A DNA stretch of 30,908 bases from positions 3,424 to 34,331 of the forward strand of contig DDXK01000101.1 of the NCBI GenBank assembly GCA_002347185.1. Direction: 5' to 3'. The notes beneath the pieces are model-generated. The model did no database searches. It saw nothing but the letters and a program-made list of their open reading frames with translations, and was not told the origin of the DNA. Source of the DNA: Desulfobulbaceae bacterium UBA2262 (lineage in GTDB: Bacteria > Desulfobacterota > Desulfobulbia > Desulfobulbales > Desulfurivibrionaceae). Both the position numbers and the translations under genes were made by a program. How positions within the stretch are numbered: the first letter of the stretch is position 1; every line of letters begins with the position of its first letter. Positions 22,480 to 30,111 of the stretch are shown here, in pieces.

Positions 22480-25400
22480 TCAAAAGAGTTTCAGCTGTTC
22501 GCCGCTGGGCCTCTTTTTCTTTCCTTCCTTGTGGGTTGCGATCTGCTTGAGCAGGCGGGCAGGGAGCTCCTGGACAAAGCGGCTGGTGCGCTGGTCGGCA
22601 AGGCGGTGAAAGATGGTGCGGCTTGCCGCATTGCTCAGGATCAGGTTTTCTCTGGCCCGGGTCATGGCCACGTAGAAAAGGCGCCGCTCCTCCTCCACAT
22701 CGCTTTGCAAGTTGGCAATGGTGCAGGGGATGATCTCCTCCTCAAGGCCGGCGAGAAAGACCACCGGAAACTCAAGCCCCTTGGCGGCGTGCATGGTCAT
22801 GAGGGAGACCGCCTCGGCCCGCGGGTCGTATACGGTGGCGTGGGCGCTTTGCCTGAGATGCTCGCGCAGGCCGTTGAGATTGGCGCCAAAAGCGCCGGCC
22901 AGGGCCAGGAGTCGCTTGGCGTCCGGGGTTTCCGAATCGATACCGAGGTTGCGCATGGCCTGGGCCAGGGCAGAGGCCAGTCCGTGGCGGGCAGCTTCTC
23001 TGAAGGCAAGGATTTCCTGGCCCAGTTTCGTGATGGCGGCCGTGGCCCCGGCGGAAAGCCTGGCAGTCGTCGCTGCAACAGAAAAATCGGGGCAGCGCAG
23101 CGGCAGGCTCTTTTCCAGCCGCGCAAGGGTGGCCTCCCCGATGCCGGCAAGCTCTTTGAGCAAGGCCAGATATTCCGGCAGGATGGCCCCCTCGCTGCTC
23201 GCCTGCAGAAAGTGATAGGCTTTTTTGAGCCCTGCTTCCATGTAAAAGGGGGTGGCACCGACCAGCTGAAAGGGGATGCCCCGGCGGTGCAGAGCCTCGC
23301 CGATGGCGTCGGCCAACTGGCTCAAGCGAAAGAGAACGGCAAAATCGGCAAAACTCCTTGCCGCACCGTGATCGCCGCCGCGGCCCGAGTTGAGGGAGAA
23401 ACTGCTGATGCCGCCCATGCTCTCCTCGATGCGACGGACGATGAACTCCGCCTCTGCCGCAGCGCTCACTGCCGTGTGCCATTCGATAACGGTGTCGAAC
23501 CTGCTTTGCGCGAGCAGCTGCGTTTTGCCGCTGGCGGGGTTGCGGCGGATGAGGGCGGAGGCGCCCTCGATGATCGCCGGGGCCGAGCGATAGTTGCGGA
23601 TGAGGGCCAGGGTGGTGACGCCAGGGAGTTCTTTGAATTTTTGAAAAAAGAGCAGGTTGCTGCCCCGGAACCCATAGATGGCCTGGTTGGGGTCGCCGAT
23701 GGCGAATAGCCGGGCCTTCTTCCCCAGCAGGAGCACCAGTTCGTATTGGGGCAGGTTGAGGTCCTGGAATTCGTCCACGAAAAGATTGCTGACTCTTTCG
23801 CTCACCCTGGCAAAAAAATCGGCGTCTTCGGCAAGGCGCTTCACAAAGGCGGGGATCACCTGGTCCAGCTCGATGAGATGGCTATCCGCAAGGGAGGCCA
23901 GGTAGGCCTGGAGCGTTTCCGGAAGTGCTGCCGGATCAGGCGCCACCTCCCGGTTCAGCTGGTCAAGGTAAATGGCGATCTCTTCGGCGAGGAGGCGCTG
24001 TTCCGCCTTGGCAAGCTTCGGAAAGGTCTTGCGGATGTAAAGCTCCCGCTCTCCGTCGGTGAGTACTGTCAGGGCGGGATCTTCCCGCCGCAGCCATTCC
24101 AGGCTGAAGCGGTGAAAGGTGCCGACAAAGATTGCTTCGGCCGCCTTGCCCACCTCCCGTGCCAGGCGCTCGCGCAGCTCCCCGGCCGCGCGGTTGGTGA
24201 AGGTGATGGCCACCATCTCCTCCGGCTTTGCCTCGGCAGTGGTGAGCAGGTGTTCGATTCTCGCCACCAGGGTGAAGGTTTTGCCGGTGCCGGGACCGGC
24301 GGCTACCAGAATTTTTTCCGCTTTGCTGGCAATGGCTGCCTTCTGCTCCGCATTGATCTCCCGTGGTTCAGGGGCTGGGGAAGCGGGCGGGGAATTTCTT
24401 TTTTCGAGAATCTGCGGATTGTCTTTGGCGGGATCCTGCTTTCTTCCCCTTTTCTTCTCGGCAAAAAGGCTGGTCTGGCCGGTAAGCCCGGTGCGCTCTC
24501 CGTCGGCAAACACCTTGATGACGCCGAATTCGCCGTCGTAACCGGGCTTGCGGATCACCTGGCCGCTGCGGATCCGCGCCATCGCCTCGCCAAGGAGCGA
24601 AGAGTGCCGTCGGATTTCCGCAAGCGGGGCATGGAGGAGCAGATTGAACTCCGAGCCGAAATGGCCGATGGCATGGGCGTACTGCTCCATGACCCTCTTG
24701 GTGTTCGGGCCGGCATCCAGTATCTCCCCCAACACCTCGGCCAGGGGGATCAGGCTGTACACCTTCGGGGCGCCGGCCGGGAAAAGGGGCTCGGCGCGGT
24801 CCGCCAATTCCATGACCCGGTGCAGCACGCCGACGGTGAGCGGTCGGCCGCAGACCGGGCACAGCTCCTTGAGCTCCCGCGTTTCTTGCGGCTCCAGGCA
24901 GACCTGGCACTTGCGGTGGCCGTCGCAGTGGTACTTGCCCTCTTCGGGGTAGAACTCCACGGTTGCGGAAAACGCGCCGGAGTTCGGTGCCTTCAGTGCT
25001 TCCCGCAGGCCGAAATAGCTGAATTCGGTATCAAAGATATTGGCCTCCCGGCCCAGCTTGCTCGGGGAATGGCAGTCGGAGTTGGAGATCAGGGCGTAGC
25101 GGTCCAGGGCCGAGATGCGCCGGTTCATCTCCGGATCCGAGGAAAGGCCGGTCTCCATGGCGAAGATGTGTCCGGCAAGATCGCCGTAGCACTCCTCCAC
25201 GCTGTCAAAGCCCGATTTCGAGCCGAAGAGCGAAAACCACGGCGTCCAGATGTGGGCCGGGACCAGAAATCCCTCCGGCGCTTCGGTAAGTAAAATTTCA
25301 AGCAGATCGCGGGAGTCGAGTCCCAGGATGGGCCTGCCATCGGACTCGATGTTGCCGATGCCGGCGAACTTGCTGTTGAGCCGTTCCACCGAGGTGAAGT

Positions 25401-25740
25401 CAGGCACGTAAAGGATGTTGTGCACCTTGCGCACCTGGCCGTGCCGCTTGTAGATGCTGCTGATCTCGGCAGTGAGGACAAAGCGGGTGGGGATCGCCTC
25501 CGGTGTCGTCCCGGGCAGGGCTGAGGGAACCTTTTCGTCTCTGAGCCGGAAGAAGCCCGGTTCCGCTGGCTCCAGCAGCTCCTTGAGCTGCTGGAGCCAG
25601 CCGGGATGGGTAAAGTCGCCGGTCCCCACCACCTGGATGCCCTTGACCCGGGACCAGGCAAAGAGGCCGGCCAGATCGCTTGTCTTGCTGGTCGCCCGCG
25701 AAAAGGGGGAATGGATATGGAGATCGGCGATATACTTCAT
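22480..25740 (-). CDS. EndoQ-like PHP nuclease fused to UvrD-type helicase
   Basis: A 1086-aa fusion. Residues 1-410 are a PHP-domain protein of the EndoQ family: ADLHIHS (H8, H10), GTGDFTHP (D42, H45), PAHIWTPW (H163), SDCH (D222, H224) and a zinc site C278-x2-C281 / C294-x2-C297. Archaeal EndoQ nicks DNA 5' of hypoxanthine, uracil or abasic sites. Residues 410-460 are a charged linker with QTSLF (422-426), where archaeal EndoQ carries its PCNA-binding motif. Residues 461-1086 are an SF1 UvrD/PcrA helicase: Walker A GPGTGKT (482-488), DEFQD (656-660), IRNYRS, MTMHAAKGLEF (981-991) and FYVAMTRARENL. The protein ends in EQLKLF, which resembles a beta-clamp motif. The start was chosen at MKYIADLHIHS after GAGG; a 30-residue extension is poor. 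The likely role is nick-directed repair of deaminated bases with strand unwinding. Both domains are firm; the joint function is inferred. Confidence 0.92.
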   Translation of the reverse strand: MKYIADLHIHSPFSRATSKTSDLAGLFAWSRVKGIQVVGTGDFTHPGWLQQLKELLEPAEPGFFRLRDEKVPSALPGTTPEAIPTRFVLTAEISSIYKRHGQVRKVHNILYVPDFTSVERLNSKFAGIGNIESDGRPILGLDSRDLLEILLTEAPEGFLVPAHIWTPWFSLFGSKSGFDSVEECYGDLAGHIFAMETGLSSDPEMNRRISALDRYALISNSDCHSPSKLGREANIFDTEFSYFGLREALKAPNSGAFSATVEFYPEEGKYHCDGHRKCQVCLEPQETRELKELCPVCGRPLTVGVLHRVMELADRAEPLFPAGAPKVYSLIPLAEVLGEILDAGPNTKRVMEQYAHAIGHFGSEFNLLLHAPLAEIRRHSSLLGEAMARIRSGQVIRKPGYDGEFGVIKVFADGERTGLTGQTSLFAEKKRGRKQDPAKDNPQILEKRNSPPASPAPEPREINAEQKAAIASKAEKILVAAGPGTGKTFTLVARIEHLLTTAEAKPEEMVAITFTNRAAGELRERLAREVGKAAEAIFVGTFHRFSLEWLRREDPALTVLTDGERELYIRKTFPKLAKAEQRLLAEEIAIYLDQLNREVAPDPAALPETLQAYLASLADSHLIELDQVIPAFVKRLAEDADFFARVSERVSNLFVDEFQDLNLPQYELVLLLGKKARLFAIGDPNQAIYGFRGSNLLFFQKFKELPGVTTLALIRNYRSAPAIIEGASALIRRNPASGKTQLLAQSRFDTVIEWHTAVSAAAEAEFIVRRIEESMGGISSFSLNSGRGGDHGAARSFADFAVLFRLSQLADAIGEALHRRGIPFQLVGATPFYMEAGLKKAYHFLQASSEGAILPEYLALLKELAGIGEATLARLEKSLPLRCPDFSVAATTARLSAGATAAITKLGQEILAFREAARHGLASALAQAMRNLGIDSETPDAKRLLALAGAFGANLNGLREHLRQSAHATVYDPRAEAVSLMTMHAAKGLEFPVVFLAGLEEEIIPCTIANLQSDVEEERRLFYVAMTRARENLILSNAASRTIFHRLADQRTSRFVQELPARLLKQIATHKEGKKKRPSGEQLKLF

Positions 25741-26019
25741 CGGTCCTCGGTGGGCTGGCTGTCTGCTGACTGTGGGCTCGCCAGATCTTATAGCCTTTGT
25801 CGCGCTCTGTCCACGGCTTATTTGCCCCATGAAAGGGCGGAGGGGTTGGGCGAAACGGCTGCGTTCTCAACAAAGGCCCTGGCTGTCCGCTCTTATCCAA
25901 CATGGTGAATTTTACCTCCCGGCGCGTTGCCGGCTTGTCGGGGTGTTTGCGAAACCGGTAAAAATTCGCTATAGTCACCCTTTTCCGAAATGATCATTGC
26001 GGCAGGAGGAAGCGTAAAG

Positions 26020-26946
26020 ATGGCTGAGCAGATAGTGGATGTGGTGATTGTCGGGGCAGGGCCAGCCGGGTTGCAGGCCGCTGTCCATGCGGTACGGAAA
26101 AAGGCCTCGGTGCTGGTTCTGGGCAAGCCCGAGAACAGCAGCATCTATCGTGCCCATGTGGAGAATTATCTCTGCGTGGACGGGGTGAGCGAGGGCGCGG
26201 AACTGATGCGGGTCGCTCAGGCGCAGGCCGCTCGCTTCGGCGCCGAGCTGTGGAATGAAGACGTCCTCCATATCGAACAGGAGGGGGAGCTTTTTCTGGT
26301 CAAGGCGGAGAGCGGGCGGACGGTCCCGGCCCGTACTCTGATTCTGGCAACCGGCACCTCGCGGAAAAAGCTCAAGGTCAAGGGGGAAAAGGAACTTTCC
26401 GGCCGCGGGGTCAGCTATTGCGTGGATTGCGACGCCAATTTCTATCGCAACGCCACTGTGGCGGTGGTGGGGGAGGAATCCGCCGCCGTGGACGGAGCCC
26501 TTACCCTTACCAGATACGCCTCGGAAGTGCATCTGATCTGCCGGGAGCTTGCGGTGGGCCCCGGGCTTTCCGAAAAGCTGGCCGCCAGCTCCGTGCTGGT
26601 GCACAGAGATGCCTGGGTGAAGGAGATCCTCGGCGACAAGGCGGTGAGCGGGATTTTGCTCGAAAGCGGCGAAACCATCGCCGTGGACGGGGTCTTTGTC
26701 GAGCTGGGCGCCAAGGGAGCCATGGAGCTGGCCACCAATCTCGGGGTCATGCTCGATACAGAGACTTTTTCCTATATCGAAACCAATAAGCGGCAGGAGA
26801 CAAATATCGCGGGCATTTACGCGGCCGGCGACATTGCCGGCCCACCCTGGCAGATGGCCAAGGCGGTGGGCGAGGGCTGCGTGGCGGGGTGGGAGGCGGC
26901 CAATCACGCCAATAAACAGAAGCGGACGGAGGGGAACGGGGGATGA
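26020..26946 (+). CDS. Thioredoxin-reductase-like flavoprotein without the usual NADPH motifs
   Basis: A 308-aa FAD protein of the low-molecular-weight thioredoxin reductase family. The FAD motif is GAGPAG (12-17), the redox pair C134-V-D-C137 sits in SYCVDCDANF, and the C-terminal FAD motif is AAGDIAG (268-274). The NADPH domain is odd: where thioredoxin reductases read GGGDSA, this one has GEESAA (151-156), and where they read HRRxxxR it has CRELAVG (174-180). The key Gly and Arg residues are gone, so NADPH is unlikely to be the donor. Known relatives with such losses use ferredoxin or other donors. AGGAGG lies 10 nt before the chosen ATG; an ATG 30 nt earlier is less likely. It is divergent from the EndoQ-like/helicase gene. 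Confidence 0.88.
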   Translation: MAEQIVDVVIVGAGPAGLQAAVHAVRKKASVLVLGKPENSSIYRAHVENYLCVDGVSEGAELMRVAQAQAARFGAELWNEDVLHIEQEGELFLVKAESGRTVPARTLILATGTSRKKLKVKGEKELSGRGVSYCVDCDANFYRNATVAVVGEESAAVDGALTLTRYASEVHLICRELAVGPGLSEKLAASSVLVHRDAWVKEILGDKAVSGILLESGETIAVDGVFVELGAKGAMELATNLGVMLDTETFSYIETNKRQETNIAGIYAAGDIAGPPWQMAKAVGEGCVAGWEAANHANKQKRTEGNGG

Positions 26947-27084
26947 GGGCTCCGGTGGGCAGAAGGCCCCGCGATTGCGGCCAACCCTGCGTCCCTCTTC
27001 ATTTCGTGTCACTGAGCTGTTGCATCTTTTTGAACTCTTTGCTATATAGGCTACTCCCTGGCCACGCACTCCGATGAACATTTC

Positions 27085-27522
27085 ATGGCCATCGCCCTTG
27101 TCGAAGCGGGGCTGGCCGCCGAGCGGGGCGAGGTTCCCATCGGCGCCGTGCTGATCGACGGGGAGGGGCAGATCCTGGCCCGGAATGGCAATCGCAGCAT
27201 CGAGCTCTGTGACCCGAGCGCGCATGCCGAAATGCTGGTCCTGCGGCAGGCAGGGATTGCACTGGGCAACTACCGACTGCCCGGCACCACCCTTTACGTG
27301 AGTCTGGAGCCCTGCGTCATGTGTGCCGGCGCCCTGGTGCACGCCCGGGTGCAGCGCCTGGTTTACGGAGCTGTCGACCCGAAAGCGGGCGGGGTGGTTT
27401 CCCTCTTTCAAGTGGGCCAGGACAGCCGGCTGAACCACCGGCTGCAGGTAAACGGCGGACTTCTTGCCGAGGAGAGCGCCAGGTTGTTGCGCGACTTTTT
27501 TAAGGGGAGAAGGGGGGCATGA
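27085..27522 (+). CDS. tadA: tRNA-specific adenosine deaminase
   Basis: TadA changes A34 to inosine in tRNA-Arg(ACG). Zinc and catalytic residues are complete: HAE (in SAHAEMLVL) and PCVMC (in LEPCVMCAGALVHAR). VPIGAVL and NYRLPGTTLYV are family text. From the first ATG the protein is 145 aa. The family's first helix usually reads xDExxMxxAL, and the in-frame bases before this ATG encode SDEHF, so the true start may lie upstream at a rare codon such as CTG (27058); the frame is open from a stop at 27031. No good ribosome-binding site precedes either start. It is followed by two tRNA-Ser genes, SRP RNA and dnaX, an arrangement also seen in Bacillus. Confidence 0.93.
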   Translation: MAIALVEAGLAAERGEVPIGAVLIDGEGQILARNGNRSIELCDPSAHAEMLVLRQAGIALGNYRLPGTTLYVSLEPCVMCAGALVHARVQRLVYGAVDPKAGGVVSLFQVGQDSRLNHRLQVNGGLLAEESARLLRDFFKGRRGA

Positions 27523-27568
27523 CAGCGCCCCTGTCTCATTTTGATTTTTCCTGCCGGAGATGCCGGTC

Positions 27569-27660
27569 GGAGAGGTGCCGGAGTGGTCGAACGGGAGCGA
27601 CTCGAAATCGTTTGATCTGAGAAATCAGGTCCGTGGGTTCGAATCCCACCCTCTCCGCCA
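27569..27660 (+). tRNA. tRNA-Ser (anticodon CGA)
   Basis: Acceptor GGAGAGG / CCTCTCC, anticodon loop CTCGAAA (anticodon CGA, reading UCG), a long class II variable arm (TTGATCTGAGAAATCAG) and T arm GTGGG-TTCGAAT-CCCAC. The CCA end is encoded. Confidence 0.95.
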
Positions 27661-27735
27661 TTTTGTTCTTTGCAAGAGTGAGCAGGCATTGTACATTGTG
27701 CCGATCGGCCGATGTGCCGCTGATTTGAGAAAGCC

Positions 27736-27821
27736 GGAGAGGTGACCGAGTGGTTTAAGGTGCACGCCTGGAACGCGTGTGTACGAGAGTACCGTGGGTT
27801 CGAATCCCACCTTCTCCGCCA
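27736..27821 (+). tRNA. tRNA-Ser (anticodon GGA)
   Basis: Acceptor GGAGAGG / CTTCTCC (one G-U pair), anticodon stem CACGC / GCGTG with loop CTGGAAC (anticodon GGA, reading UCC and UCU), class II variable arm (TGTACGAGAGTAC) and T arm GTGGG-TTCGAAT-CCCAC. The CCA end is encoded. It lies 75 nt after the first tRNA-Ser, so they are probably co-transcribed. Confidence 0.95.
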
Positions 27822-27836
27822 GATATTTTTCGGTTT

Positions 27837-27938
27837 GATAGCCGGGTCCTGCGCAACAGAGTCTCGCGAACCCCGCCAGGTCCGGGAGGAAGCAACGGTA
27901 GTGAGTAACTCTGTGTGCCGCAGGGGTGCCTGGCTATC
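27837..27938 (+). ncRNA. ffs: Signal recognition particle RNA, small (4.5S) type
   Basis: About 102 nt closed by the terminal stem GATAGCC / GGCTATC. It contains the conserved Ffh-binding domain: CCAGGTCCGGGAGGAAGCA (tetraloop GGGA, in place of the usual GGAA) and GCAACGGTAGTGAGT, closed by GCAGGGGTGCCTGG. It lacks an Alu domain, as in most Gram-negatives. With Ffh it targets membrane proteins to the Sec translocon. It lies between tRNA-Ser and dnaX, as in many bacteria. Confidence 0.95.
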
Positions 27939-27947
27939 ATTTTTTTC
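27932..27947 (+). terminator. Terminator of SRP RNA
   Basis: The 3' strand of the SRP RNA terminal stem (GGCTATC) is followed by A and seven T, so the RNA's own end serves as an intrinsic terminator before dnaX. Confidence 0.6.
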
Positions 27948-28032
27948 AGGCTCAGGTGCCTCCTGCGGCTCCGATCCTGCGGCCTGCCACCGGAAAACCA
28001 GCAACTCGGCGCCTGCCGCCTGAGCGCAAAGA

Positions 28033-29763
28033 ATGTCCTACCTCGTTTTAGCCAGAAAATGGCGGCCCCAGACTTTTGCCGATGTTGTCGGCCAGCAGGC
28101 CGTGGTGCGGACCCTGCGCAATGCCCTGCGCCGCGAGCGCGTTGCCCATGCCATGCTCTTTTCCGGGGTGCGCGGGGTCGGAAAAACCACCCTGGCCCGC
28201 CTGATGGCCAAGGCCCTCAACTGCCGGCAGGGCGAGCCTGACGAGCCCTGCAACCAGTGCGAATCCTGCCTTGAGATCACGGCCGGCAACGCCGTTGATC
28301 TGCACGAAATCGACGGCGCCTCCAATCGCGGCATCCAGGAGATCCGGGAACTCAAAGAGAATATCCGTTTTTTTCCCAGCAAGGGCCGCTACAAGATCAT
28401 CATCATCGACGAAGTGCACATGCTGACCACCGAGGCCTTCAACGCCCTGTTGAAGACCCTGGAGGAGCCGCCGGCCCACGTCTACTTCATGTTCGCCACC
28501 ACCGAGCTGCACAAGATCCCCATCACCATCCTTTCCCGTTGCCAGCGCTACGAACTCAAGCGTGTTCCCTTTGCCGAACTGGTCGCTTTTTTCGGCAGGA
28601 TCGCGGACCGGGAAGAAGTGACGATTTCCGGGCGGGCCCTGGAAATGATCGGCCGCGAGGCGGAAGGCAGCGTGCGTGATGGCCTGAGTCTGCTCGATCA
28701 GCTCTTTTCCTTCGGCGGGAATGAGGTGAGCGACGAGGATGTGGCGCAGGTGCTGGGCCTCGTCGATCGGGCGATTTTTGAGAATCTGGCCCGTTCCCTG
28801 CTGGGTGGGGATCTGGCCGGCTGCCTTGCCCTTTTTGAAAAGAGTCATGCCGGCGGCATGGACCTCAAGCGTTTTGCCAATGAGCTCCTTGGATTTTTCA
28901 GGGCGCTGCTGGTCTGCAAGGTGGCCGCAAGGCCCGAGGAGCTTCTCGATGTTTCCGACAAGGAGCTGGCCGCCTTAAAAGAAATCGCCGGAACCAGCAG
29001 CCAGGAGACCCTGTACAACTATTTCAACCTGCTGCTCAAGGGCGTTGAGGAGATGCAGTACTCCTCCCGGCCGAGGATGGCCATGGAGCTGGCCTTTATC
29101 CGGGCCAGCCAGGCCGGCCAGATCGTGCCGGTGGCAGCCCTGCTGGGCCGGCTCGATGCTTTGCTGGCGACCACTGCGCCGTTGCCGCCTGTCGCCCGAG
29201 TGTCCATGCCGGGGGTGGCTTCTGCAGAGCCTGCGCCGCGCTTTGCCCCTGCCTCCGCCTCGGTGCCTGCCTCTCCCGCTCCGGCCGCAGAAAAAAAAAC
29301 TGAATCGCCACCCGAGCCGCCGGCCGCGGCTGAGAAGGCAGCGGAGTCATTCCAGGCCCCTCCCGTCCCTGCCGGCCGGCAAGTCCGGAGGCATTGGGAG
29401 GAGTTCATCGATTATGTCAAGGAGCGCAAGCGCTGGATGGCCCATGTCCTCCGTCTTTGCGCGTCGGCCAGGGACGAGGGGAGTGATCTGGTCCTTAAGT
29501 TCGACGATCCTTCCGACTGCAAGGTACTGGAGGAGCATGACAACCTCAAGCTCCTGACCGAGTTTGCCCAGGATTTTTTTCAGCATGCCTTCAGGATCGT
29601 CTTCCATGTCCGAGGGAGCAGGAGCGACGGCGAGGCCGGCGAGGAAGGGGAAAGCCCCAGCGAGGAGCGACGGGCCCTGGCCAATGACCCCCTGGTGCAG
29701 ATGGCCTCGGAAATTTTCGGCGGTCAGGTGGGCAGCATCCGCACCGGACCGAGGAGCAGGTAA
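28033..29763 (+). CDS. dnaX: DNA polymerase III subunits gamma and tau
   Basis: The ATPase of the clamp loader, 576 aa. AAA+ domain: Walker A GVRGVGKT (45-52), the zinc module with C64, C73, C76 and C79, DEVH (126-129) and the sensor region ILSRCQRYEL. Domain III ends near 380. A Pro/Ala-rich linker (about 390-445) leads to a tau-specific C-terminal domain. In the linker is GAAAAAAAAACTGA: nine A with a -1 frame that stops after one more codon, which would give a 423-residue gamma-like product. The start is preceded by a weak ribosome-binding site. It is followed by ybaB and recR with short gaps, the classical dnaX-ybaB-recR order. Confidence 0.96.
   Translation: MSYLVLARKWRPQTFADVVGQQAVVRTLRNALRRERVAHAMLFSGVRGVGKTTLARLMAKALNCRQGEPDEPCNQCESCLEITAGNAVDLHEIDGASNRGIQEIRELKENIRFFPSKGRYKIIIIDEVHMLTTEAFNALLKTLEEPPAHVYFMFATTELHKIPITILSRCQRYELKRVPFAELVAFFGRIADREEVTISGRALEMIGREAEGSVRDGLSLLDQLFSFGGNEVSDEDVAQVLGLVDRAIFENLARSLLGGDLAGCLALFEKSHAGGMDLKRFANELLGFFRALLVCKVAARPEELLDVSDKELAALKEIAGTSSQETLYNYFNLLLKGVEEMQYSSRPRMAMELAFIRASQAGQIVPVAALLGRLDALLATTAPLPPVARVSMPGVASAEPAPRFAPASASVPASPAPAAEKKTESPPEPPAAAEKAAESFQAPPVPAGRQVRRHWEEFIDYVKERKRWMAHVLRLCASARDEGSDLVLKFDDPSDCKVLEEHDNLKLLTEFAQDFFQHAFRIVFHVRGSRSDGEAGEEGESPSEERRALANDPLVQMASEIFGGQVGSIRTGPRSR
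29290..29303 (+). promoter_or_regulatory. A9 slippage site in dnaX giving a gamma-length product
   Basis: Frame 0 reads GAA AAA AAA ACT. A -1 shift, or one added A in the mRNA, gives GAA AAA AAA AAC TGA, stopping at residue 423. A hairpin AGCCGC / GCGGCT (29315-29331) lies 15 nt downstream. There is no Shine-Dalgarno-like stimulator just upstream. This resembles the Thermus thermophilus dnaX A9 (transcript slippage) more than the E. coli A-AAA-AAG site. The product is inferred. Confidence 0.65.
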
Positions 29764-29793
29764 TTTTTCATTTCAACGCGGAGCGTTTTTCCC

Positions 29794-30102
29794 ATGGATA
29801 TGAATCAGATCGTCAAACAGGCGCAGGAATTTCAGCAGCGCATGGCGGCGCTGCAGCAGGATCTGGCCAAAAAGCAGGTGAGTTCCACGGTGGGCGGCGG
29901 CATGGTGAGCGCCACGGTCAACGGCCGCCACGAGCTCCTCGCTCTGACCATCGAAAAAGAAGCAGTGGACCCCAACGACACGCAGATGCTGCAGGATCTG
30001 GTGGTCGCGGCGGTGAATGAGGCAATGCGCAAGGCGCAGGAGCTGAGTCAGGCCGAGATGGCAAAGCTCACCGGCGGCCTCAAGATTCCCGGACTTTTCT
30101 AG
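29794..30102 (+). CDS. YbaB/EbfC-family nucleoid-associated protein
   Basis: A 102-aa small DNA-binding protein of the YbaB/EbfC family, which forms a dimer shaped like tweezers and binds DNA with little specificity. The N-terminal helix (MNQIVKQAQEFQQRMAALQQ) is followed by beta strands (SSTVGGGMVSATVNGRHELL) and a C-terminal helix with AVNEAMRKAQELSQAEMAKL, the usual family pattern. GGAGCG lies upstream of the ATG. It stands between dnaX and recR, where this family is found in most bacteria, and may aid recombination or repair. Confidence 0.95.
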   Translation: MDMNQIVKQAQEFQQRMAALQQDLAKKQVSSTVGGGMVSATVNGRHELLALTIEKEAVDPNDTQMLQDLVVAAVNEAMRKAQELSQAEMAKLTGGLKIPGLF

Positions 30103-30111
30103 GAAGACGTG

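Noticed and set aside
23746..25293. Long plus-strand open frame opposite the EndoQ-like/UvrD gene (515 residues)
   Set aside because: It is a complementary-strand shadow of a well-supported gene and shows no recognisable domain.
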